Source: an uncultured Clostridia bacterium (GTDB lineage Bacteria; Bacillota; Clostridia; Oscillospirales; Acutalibacteraceae). Taken from it: a stretch of 5,470 bases of DNA. The stretch lies in contig CAMNHG010000098.1 of assembly GCA_946539105.1 (NCBI GenBank), positions 1-5,470 of the forward strand. The letters are read 5' to 3'. This document shows positions 1 to 4,472 of the stretch, piece by piece. The notes beneath the pieces are model-generated. The model did no database searches and was not told the origin of the DNA. It was given only the letters and a program-made list of their open reading frames with translations. A program made the position numbers and the translations under genes. How positions within the stretch are numbered: the first letter of the stretch is position 1; every line of letters starts with the position of its first letter.

Positions 1-86
1 AGATTTACACCCACCTGAGCAATGAGCAAATGAAAAACGCCGCAGAGGCAAATCCCCTTTCCGGAGTTCATAAAAAAGATGATTAA
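1..86 (+). CDS. Tyrosine recombinase (XerC/XerD-type integrase), C-terminal end only
   Basis: This is the 3' end of a gene that enters from the left edge. Reading from base 3, 27 codons run to a TAA at 84-86; bases 1-2 (AG) finish a preceding codon. The peptide begins IYTHLSNEQMKNAAEANPLS and ends GVHKKDD. Tyrosine recombinases carry their nucleophilic tyrosine in a QxYTH(L/V)-type C-terminal motif followed by a short helix, and many Xer proteins end in a NPLA/NPLS-like tail, so Tyr at bases 6-8 is the likely catalytic residue. The family cuts and rejoins DNA through a 3'-phosphotyrosyl link, either resolving chromosome dimers (XerC/D) or integrating mobile elements. With only 27 residues visible I cannot separate a housekeeping Xer from an element-borne integrase. 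No intrinsic terminator follows; a REP-like palindrome starts 33 nt after the stop. Confidence 0.72.
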   Translation, partial: IYTHLSNEQMKNAAEANPLSGVHKKDD

Positions 87-118
87 AGCCTTTAAACAGC
101 TAACTTTTATGTTTTATT

Positions 119-275
119 GTAGGGGCGACCATTGGTCGCCCGGGAAACATGTGCCGTGATTACCGTACAATCCGTTTTAATCGCGATAAACGGACGTTTA
201 ATTCAGCACACAAAAATACATCTGAGATTATAATGTTTTGTTCCTGTCCTGCGGGCGTGCAATGCACGCCCCTAC
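119..275. repeat. REPIN-like doublet: two inverted REP palindromes
   Basis: Two REP-type units face each other. The left one (119-142) reads GTAG, then GGGCGACC, a 3-nt loop ATT, then GGTCGCCC and a final G. The right one (252-275) is the same design on the other strand: C, GGGCGTGC, loop AAT, GCACGCCC, then CTAC. Both stems are perfect 8-bp pairs, and GTAG marks the outer foot of each. A GTAG foot plus a GC-rich hairpin is the known signature of REPs mobilised by RAYT (Y1 TnpA-REP) transposases; inverted pairs form REPIN/BIME elements. The 109-bp spacer contains another inverted repeat, TCCGTTT (171-177) against AAACGGA (188-194), with the palindrome ATCGCGAT (180-187) at its apex. No RAYT gene is in the window, so mobility is inferred. 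Confidence 0.72.
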
Positions 276-307
276 GAATGTAAAGGATAGGTTGCAATGT
301 TTTGAAA

Positions 308-376
308 CGTCTGCCCCCTCCGTCATTTTGCAGGGCAAAATGACACCTCCCCCGTAGCTTCGCGACGGTGGAGGCT
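308..376. repeat. Two-hairpin intergenic repeat abutting the DUF6873 stop codon
   Basis: Hairpin 1 has a perfect 10-bp stem, GTCATTTTGC (322-331) with GCAAAATGAC (335-344), and a 3-nt loop. Hairpin 2 pairs CCTCC and CCGT (346-350, 352-355) with ACGG and GGAGG (365-368, 370-374), with one C/T mismatch at 351/369. The block ends 2 nt from the stop codon of the minus-strand gene at 377. It could act as a transcript 3'-end structure for that gene, but neither strand shows a T-run after a stem, so I do not call it an intrinsic terminator. It looks like a dispersed palindromic repeat of the kind common in gut Clostridia; copy number in the genome is unknown. Confidence 0.6.
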
Positions 377-1033
377 TTAAATATTATTACTTAAAACCAC
401 CGCACTTCCGATATCCGTCAACGGCATATCTTGATACAATATTTCTATATCAGAATTATACAGAGAGCAGAATTGTCTTATCTTGTCATAATCAGGGTGA
501 TTTTTAATGTTCCCGAAAAAGAATACCTTGCCGTTGTCATAAAACCCTGCACCGCCGATAAAGCCGTAATCGTAGCCTTTAAGCGCGATATTACCGGGCG
601 AAATAAGCAACACCTCTGCCCCATTATTTTCAAGTGCTTTTGCTATGCCCTTATCCGCGGTAATAACCGCATTTTCGGCAACCTGTAATGACGAGCACCT
701 TGTATATCCCTGATTTACATTTACAAGTTTAATATTTTCCTCACGGCAGTAGTCAAGCACGGTGTCGTCCACACTGTCAAGCCTGCCGTAGAGCGTATTT
801 CCGATAAAAAGGCAGTTGAGCAGTACATTTTCAGGGTACTTCTCCCCTGCTTTTTTTGCGCAGTTTTCAAGGGTAAACAGCCTGTCGTTAATCTGCAAAG
901 CCTGCATATCCGCATGAAGCTGCTCGGGTTCGGCAAATTCTTCTATTTTCTTTGAAAGAATTATGTTGTACCCATATCGTGCAAGTTCCCTGCAAAAGCA
1001 AGGGTACAAGCCGCTTATAATCAGGCTTTTCAT
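377..1033 (-). CDS. DUF6873-type protein with a predicted GME (guanidino-group-modifying enzyme) fold
   Basis: A 218-residue cytosolic protein with no signal peptide or membrane segment. It resembles the family named DUF6873 (GME fold), the fold of arginine deiminases and dimethylargininase; I recognise it from motifs, not from a search. Landmarks are the N-terminal start KSLIISG, HADMQ (His40, Asp42), a central NVNQGYTRCSS with Cys113, ITADKGI (Asp127), then SPGNIALKGYDYGFIGG (about 145-161), GNIKNHPDYDKI (His179) and a C-terminal DIGSAV. Active GME enzymes use Cys/His/acid residues; whether Cys113, His40 or His179 play those parts is unproven, and no reaction is known to me. The start ATG (1033-1031) overlaps the radA stop as ATGA, with only a weak GAGG about 10 nt upstream (1044-1047). 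Translation is therefore probably coupled to radA. It is the last gene of the cwlD-radA operon, and length and termini look complete. Confidence 0.72.
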   Translation of the reverse strand: MKSLIISGLYPCFCRELARYGYNIILSKKIEEFAEPEQLHADMQALQINDRLFTLENCAKKAGEKYPENVLLNCLFIGNTLYGRLDSVDDTVLDYCREENIKLVNVNQGYTRCSSLQVAENAVITADKGIAKALENNGAEVLLISPGNIALKGYDYGFIGGAGFYDNGKVFFFGNIKNHPDYDKIRQFCSLYNSDIEILYQDMPLTDIGSAVVLSNNI

Positions 1034-2394
1034 ACGCTGACAGCCTCAAAAGCCTCTCTTATGTTTTTTACTCCGATAAGCACCGCCTCATCGCAGTGAA
1101 CACCTTTTAGGTTGTGATACGGAAGAATTATGCGCGTAAAGCCGAGCCTTACCGCCTCGTTAATCCTCATTTGAGCCTGAGAGACAGAGCGAATCTCGCC
1201 TGCAAGTCCGATTTCGCCGAAAACCACGGCATTTTCGTCAACAGGCGTGTCCTTTAAGCTGCTGATAAGTGCCATCGCAATCGACAAATCTATCGCGGGC
1301 TCGTCCACCCTTAGACCGCCTACGATATTGATATAAGCGTCATTGTTCGAGAAATAATATCCGGCTCGCTTTTCGAGCACGGCAAGCAGCATAGAAAGGC
1401 GGTTGTAGTCGTAGCCGGTCGCCATACGCCTTGCGTTGCCGTAGCCGCTTTGGGTGGCAAGTCCCTGAGTTTCCGCCAAAATCGGACGCGAGCCCTCGAT
1501 AGTGCACGTAACGCAGGTTCCCGATACATTCTTAGGTCTGCCCGAAAGCAGCATTACAGAGGGATTTTCGACCTCTTTCAAGCCCTTATCGGTCATCTCA
1601 AAAACGCCGATTTCGTTTGTAGAGCCGTAGCGGTTCTTGACCGCTCGCAAAATCCTGCAAGCCATTTGCTTGTCGCCCTCAAAGTGCAGAACCGTATCGA
1701 CAATATGCTCGAGTACCTTGGGACCCGCAATAGAGCCTTCCTTGTTGACGTGCCCCACAACGAACATCGGAACGTCCATTCCCTTTGCCGTGCGCATAAG
1801 CATATTTGTGCACTCGCGCACCTGGGTAACGCTTCCGGGAGAAGAATTGAGCTCAGTCAGGTTCATAGTCTGAATCGAATCGACCATCACCAAATCGGGC
1901 TTAACGTTCTTAATCTGCTCGCAGACAACCTCAACATCTGTCTCGGTCATAACGTATAGATTCGGGGAATCCACCCCAAGTCTGTTTGCCCTGAGCTTAA
2001 GCTGACGCTTGCTCTCCTCGCCCGAAACATAGAGGATTTTAAGAGAGCTTCCCATAAACTGGCAAATCTGCATAAGCACGGTTGATTTGCCTATTCCCGG
2101 GTCGCCTCCGAGCAAAATTAAACTTCCCTTTACAATTCCGCCGCCGAGCACACGGTTGAGCTCCTTGCAGCCTGTGTCATAGCGGTGCTCATCATCGGTT
2201 GATATTTCGTTAATCGAATACGGCTTGGCATATGACGAAAAGGAGCGGCTTTTTACCGCGGGAGAGCTCTTTGAGGTGTCCTTGATTTCCTCATTCATTG
2301 TATTCCATTCTCCGCAGGACGGACATTTTCCATACCATTTCGGCGACTCATAGCCGCACTCGGAGCAAATATAAACGCTTTTAATCTTAGCCAT
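1030..2394 (-). CDS. radA: DNA repair protein RadA (Sms), RecA-like branch-migration ATPase
   Basis: A full-length 454-residue RadA/Sms, the usual size. In other bacteria RadA is a hexameric ATP-driven helicase that extends RecA-made D-loops and helps process branched recombination intermediates. Visible domains in order: a C4 zinc finger at 10-27 (Cys10, Cys13, Cys24, Cys27); a RecA-like ATPase with Walker A GGDPGIGKST at 96-105 (Lys103) and Walker B LVMVDSIQ at 168-175 (Asp172); the RadA signature KNRYGSTNEIGVFEM at 253-267; and a C-terminal Lon-protease-like scaffold from about 280, with PAIDLSIAMAL at 366-376 and GEIGLAGEIR at 393-402. The signature is KNRYG where KNRFG is usual, a conservative change. 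The start is supported by AAAGGA at 2404-2409, 9 nt upstream. It lies 13 nt after the cwlD-like gene and overlaps the next gene by 4 nt, so it is mid-operon. Confidence 0.97.
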   Translation of the reverse strand: MAKIKSVYICSECGYESPKWYGKCPSCGEWNTMNEEIKDTSKSSPAVKSRSFSSYAKPYSINEISTDDEHRYDTGCKELNRVLGGGIVKGSLILLGGDPGIGKSTVLMQICQFMGSSLKILYVSGEESKRQLKLRANRLGVDSPNLYVMTETDVEVVCEQIKNVKPDLVMVDSIQTMNLTELNSSPGSVTQVRECTNMLMRTAKGMDVPMFVVGHVNKEGSIAGPKVLEHIVDTVLHFEGDKQMACRILRAVKNRYGSTNEIGVFEMTDKGLKEVENPSVMLLSGRPKNVSGTCVTCTIEGSRPILAETQGLATQSGYGNARRMATGYDYNRLSMLLAVLEKRAGYYFSNNDAYINIVGGLRVDEPAIDLSIAMALISSLKDTPVDENAVVFGEIGLAGEIRSVSQAQMRINEAVRLGFTRIILPYHNLKGVHCDEAVLIGVKNIREAFEAVSV

Positions 2395-2403
2395 TTTTCA
2401 CAT

Positions 2404-2409
2404 TCCTTT
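2404..2409 (-). promoter_or_regulatory. radA ribosome binding site overlapping the upstream stop codon
   Basis: On the minus strand AAAGGA sits 9 nt before the radA ATG. Its first two bases lie inside the TAA stop (2410-2408) of the amidase gene. Ribosomes ending the amidase therefore stop on the radA Shine-Dalgarno, which fixes the radA start and suggests coupled translation. Confidence 0.7.
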
Positions 2410-3112
2410 AGTTTGAATTATAGTAATCGAGCAGACCTGCCGTCACGCAAAACGCAAGCTGTTTTTGATATTCACGGCTTTTCAGCCTTTGACATTCTTC
2501 AAAGTTCGAGATAAAACCGCACTCCACAATAACCGCAGGCTGGTTGGTGTTTTTGAGAAGATAAATGTCATTGCCTGCCTTTTTGCACTCCCTGTCAAGC
2601 CCTGTCAGGAGCATTGAATTTACCGAGCGCTTCATACTTTCGGCAAGGGATTTGCTCAGCTCGTTATTCGGTGAGTAAAACACCTGAGAACCGTGAGCCT
2701 TGCTGTCGGAAAACTTGTTTTGATGAATACTGATAATCACGTTGCTTTCATCAGCATTATACATCTTTAATCTCGCCTTCATATCATTGAGCTTTCGCTC
2801 TTTAACGTTGCTTCCGCTGTCCGACACAAAGTTATCGCTATCGCGCGTTAGGGCGGTATCAAAGCCGAAAAGCCTGATTAAATCTGCGCTATCCTTTGAA
2901 ATAAGCAGATTAATATCCTTTTCCAAAACGCCGTTGCACACAGCTCCGCCGTCCTGTCCGCCGTGCCCGGGGTCGATTAAAACCTTCGGCATATTTTTGA
3001 GCGGCTGAGCGGAAGTTTCAAGCCTGATTTTTGATGACGAGAGCACCATCAACAGCATAAACGCTGCAAGCGGAATAACTACGGCAGAAACACCGATAAT
3101 CTTTTTTATCAT
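2408..3112 (-). CDS. cwlD: N-acetylmuramoyl-L-alanine amidase, CwlD-like (Amidase_3)
   Basis: A 234-residue zinc amidase, close in length to Bacillus CwlD. Residues 1-25 (MIKK followed by a hydrophobic stretch) form a signal peptide or N-terminal anchor, so it acts outside the membrane. The Amidase_3 domain spans about 43-230: VLIDPGHGGQDGGA (His50), Glu64 in LEKDINL, SIHQN (His130) as the third zinc ligand, and IVECGFISN with catalytic Glu197. The family cleaves the bond between N-acetylmuramic acid and L-alanine. CwlD does so during muramic-delta-lactam formation in spore cortex. The CwlD name rests on size, single-domain build and N-terminal anchor; a general cell-wall amidase is possible. 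It is the first gene of the operon, with GGAGGG at 3118-3123, 5 nt before the ATG, and a promoter at 3163-3191. Confidence 0.88.
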   Translation of the reverse strand: MIKKIIGVSAVVIPLAAFMLLMVLSSSKIRLETSAQPLKNMPKVLIDPGHGGQDGGAVCNGVLEKDINLLISKDSADLIRLFGFDTALTRDSDNFVSDSGSNVKERKLNDMKARLKMYNADESNVIISIHQNKFSDSKAHGSQVFYSPNNELSKSLAESMKRSVNSMLLTGLDRECKKAGNDIYLLKNTNQPAVIVECGFISNFEECQRLKSREYQKQLAFCVTAGLLDYYNSN

Positions 3113-3162
3113 ACAATCCCTCCGCTGTAAATTACGCGGAAAAATTGCGCTTTATTACTGCT

Positions 3163-3191
3163 ATTATACATCAAAACCGAAAACTTGGCAA
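3163..3191 (-). promoter_or_regulatory. Housekeeping-type promoter of the cwlD-radA-DUF6873 operon
   Basis: On the minus strand, -35 TTGCCA (3191-3186) and a perfect -10 TATAAT (3168-3163) are separated by exactly 17 bp. Transcription would start near 3156, giving a leader of about 44 nt before the ATG at 3112. The consensus is SigA-like. A sporulation sigma consensus is not evident, although cwlD genes are often sporulation-controlled. Confidence 0.82.
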
Positions 3192-3208
3192 TAAAAACAA
3201 AATATAAC

Positions 3209-3237
3209 TTGTAACACAGTTTAATAAATGGTATAAT
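3209..3237 (+). promoter_or_regulatory. Housekeeping-type extended -10 promoter of map
   Basis: -35 TTGTAA (3209-3214), a 17-bp spacer, and -10 TATAAT (3232-3237) preceded by TGG (3229-3231), which is an extended -10. The start point would be near 3244, leaving a leader of about 23 nt that contains AAGGAG (3255-3260), 6 nt before the ATG. Its -35 lies 17 bp from the -35 of the divergent operon promoter. Confidence 0.82.
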
Positions 3238-3266
3238 TTATATGATTTTAATGTAAGGAGTTTGCT

Positions 3267-4139
3267 ATGAAAAGACCGGGAAGAAACGATTTGTGCTGGT
3301 GCGGAAGCGGTAAAAAGTACAAAAAATGCCACATAGGATTTGACGACAGAATTGAGGAAATTGAGTTTCAGGGGCATATTGTCCCCGACCACAGCATTAT
3401 AAAAAACGCTGAACAGATTGAGAAAATCAAGGAGAGCGCGAAGATTAACATTGCCGTGCTCGATTACGTAGCAGAGCATATCAAGGCAGGAATTTCAACC
3501 GCCGAGATTGACCGCTGGGTGTACGACATCACCACCAAGATGGGCGGAATCCCTGCTCCGCTCAATTACGAGGGCTTTCCGAAGAGCGTTTGCACCTCGA
3601 TTAATGATGAGGTTTGTCACGGAATCCCGAGCGAGGACATTATACTTAAGGACGGAGATATAATTAACGTTGACTGCTCGACCGAGCTGAACGGTTATTT
3701 TTCCGATTCATCAAGAATGTTCTGCATTGGCGAGGTGAGCGAGGATAAGCGCAGGCTTGTTGAAGCCGCAAAGCAGGCTCTTGATGAGGGCTTGAAGCAG
3801 GTTAAGCCCTGGGGATTTCTCGGAGATATGGGACAGGCTGTTAACGACTTTATCAAGAGCAAGGGCTACTCGGTTGTAAGAGAAGTAGGCGGTCACGGAA
3901 TCGGTCTTGAATTTCACGAGGAACCGTGGGTAAGCTATGTAAGCAAGAAAAACACCGAAATGCTGATGGTTCCGGGCTTTATCTTCACGATTGAGCCGAT
4001 GATAAATATGGGTGCTCCCGAGATTTTTACAGACGAGGATAACGGCTGGACAATCTACACCGAGGACGGCTCACCCTCGGCACAGTGGGAAATTCAGGTG
4101 CTTGTCAGCGAGGACGGATATGAGATAATATCTTACTAA
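3267..4139 (+). CDS. map: Type I methionine aminopeptidase with N-terminal SEC-C zinc motif
   Basis: A 290-residue protein. It removes the initiator methionine from nascent proteins in the cytosol. Residues 1-22 form a SEC-C motif (Cys10, Cys12, Cys21, His22), a zinc knuckle also found at the C terminus of SecA. In this position it is thought to aid ribosome or protein contact. The pita-bread catalytic domain follows from about 45. The expected metal ligands are all present by motif: Asp136 (NVDCS), Asp147 (FSDSSRMF), His210 (GGHGIG), Glu243 (FTIEP) and Glu275 (SAQWE), plus substrate-pocket His118 (CHGIP) and His217 (FHEEP). After Glu275 the sequence is IQV rather than the common HTV, which lies outside the ligands. 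The start is set by AAGGAG 6 nt upstream and a strong promoter. It appears monocistronic; the next gene is convergent. The SEC-C form is typical of Clostridia and some other bacteria. Confidence 0.95.
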   Translation: MKRPGRNDLCWCGSGKKYKKCHIGFDDRIEEIEFQGHIVPDHSIIKNAEQIEKIKESAKINIAVLDYVAEHIKAGISTAEIDRWVYDITTKMGGIPAPLNYEGFPKSVCTSINDEVCHGIPSEDIILKDGDIINVDCSTELNGYFSDSSRMFCIGEVSEDKRRLVEAAKQALDEGLKQVKPWGFLGDMGQAVNDFIKSKGYSVVREVGGHGIGLEFHEEPWVSYVSKKNTEMLMVPGFIFTIEPMINMGAPEIFTDEDNGWTIYTEDGSPSAQWEIQVLVSEDGYEIISY

Positions 4140-4170
4140 GTTGAAAGTTGAAAATTGAAAGTTGAAAATT
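4140..4170 (+). repeat. Heptad tandem array, left end of composite element
   Basis: Four 7-bp units in a row, GTTGAAA, GTTGAAA, ATTGAAA, GTTGAAA, then ATT. The first unit begins at the base directly after the map stop codon (4137-4139). The same heptad consensus recurs at 4242-4258 and, inverted, at 4445-4472. Confidence 0.8.
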
Positions 4171-4171
4171 T

Positions 4172-4233
4172 AGGTCGGGAATATAAGTTTGCTTTTTGCA
4201 AAACGTTATATTCCCGACTGAATTAATATGGTG
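4172..4233. repeat. Hairpin repeat unit, copy A (intact)
   Basis: The arms 4174-4186 (GTCGGGAATATAA) and 4206-4218 (TTATATTCCCGAC) pair perfectly over 13 bp. The inner part can extend as GTTT with AAAC and close a 5-nt TTTTT loop. The hairpin is followed by the box TGAATTAATAT (4219-4229). It lies 34 nt after the map stop and could act as an mRNA 3'-end structure, but no T-run follows the stem. A diverged second copy begins 88 nt downstream. Confidence 0.72.
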
Positions 4234-4241
4234 CTTTACAA

Positions 4242-4258
4242 ATTGATAATTGATAATT
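4242..4258 (+). repeat. Short heptad array between hairpin copies
   Basis: Two ATTGATA units (4242-4248, 4249-4255) followed by ATT, in the same orientation and phase relation to the following hairpin unit as the left array. This shows that the heptads and the hairpin form one repeated module. Confidence 0.7.
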
Positions 4259-4259
4259 T

Positions 4260-4320
4260 CGGTCGGGTAGATAGGTTTGCTGTCCCGAAACGTTTAGTTC
4301 CCGAATGAATTAATATTGTG
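4260..4320. repeat. Hairpin repeat unit, copy B (decayed)
   Basis: Hand alignment with 4172-4233 gives about 47 identical positions of 62, highest at GGTCGGG, GTTTGC, TTCCCGA and TGAATTAATAT. The long stem is broken: only TCGGG (4263-4267) still pairs cleanly with CCCGA (4300-4304). The unit is repeated at a period of 87-88 bp, so it arose by tandem duplication or double insertion. Confidence 0.65.
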
Positions 4321-4360
4321 CGAATTTAACTTTTTCAAATCCTCAGAATAAATTTAAATC

Positions 4361-4438
4361 GGGTGCGGGAAATTCCCCTGACAGGGGAAATGTCGCAAAG
4401 CGACAAAAGGGTTGCCGTCCGGCTACGGAGAGCCCGCC
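4361..4438. repeat. Three-hairpin cluster closed by an outer stem
   Basis: The outer arms GCGGG (4365-4369) and CCCGC (4433-4437) enclose three hairpins. They are TTCCCCTG/CAGGGGAA with a 1-nt centre (4373-4389), TGTCGC/GCGACA with loop AAA (4391-4405), and CCGT/ACGG with loop CCGGCT (4415-4428). The layout is cloverleaf-like but lacks tRNA features. It is probably part of the same dispersed repeat as its surroundings; no function is assigned. Confidence 0.6.
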
Positions 4439-4444
4439 ATTAAT

Positions 4445-4472
4445 TTTCCATTTTCCATTATCAATTTTCAAT
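4445..4472 (-). repeat. Heptad tandem array, inverted right end of composite element
   Basis: Read on the minus strand, four 7-bp units run inward: ATTGAAA (4472-4466), ATTGATA (4465-4459), ATGGAAA (4458-4452) and ATGGAAA (4451-4445). The outermost base is shared with the stop codon (4474-4472) of the ECF S-component gene. Together with the left array it gives the 4140-4472 segment inverted, heptad-built termini. Confidence 0.75.

Noticed and set aside
229..234. TATAAT in the REP spacer as a possible plus-strand promoter
   Set aside because: No reasonable -35 hexamer lies 16-18 bp upstream, and the only downstream gene is on the opposite strand.
431..936. Short frames on both strands within the DUF6873-type gene (431-688 plus, 721-936 minus)
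   Set aside because: They overlap a longer coherent gene with conserved motifs and have no start signals.
1450..1959. A 169-codon plus-strand open frame antisense to radA
   Set aside because: It lies wholly inside the well-supported radA gene, has no ribosome binding site or promoter that I can see, and its product resembles no family.
3171..3479. A 102-codon minus-strand frame across the divergent promoters and the start of map
   Set aside because: It overlaps both promoters and the conserved SEC-C coding region; it is a shadow frame.
4174..4218. Intrinsic terminator for map
   Set aside because: The stem is strong, but the sequence after it is TGAATTAATATGG with no T-run. On the other strand the stem is also not followed by a clear T-run. 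It is kept as a repeat.
4361..4438. tRNA gene, because of the cloverleaf layout
   Set aside because: It has no T-loop GTTC motif, no anticodon arm of correct size, no 7-bp acceptor stem and no CCA context.
4140..4472. CRISPR array
   Set aside because: The 7-bp units are contiguous without spacers, and the longer units are only two diverged copies; there are no cas genes.
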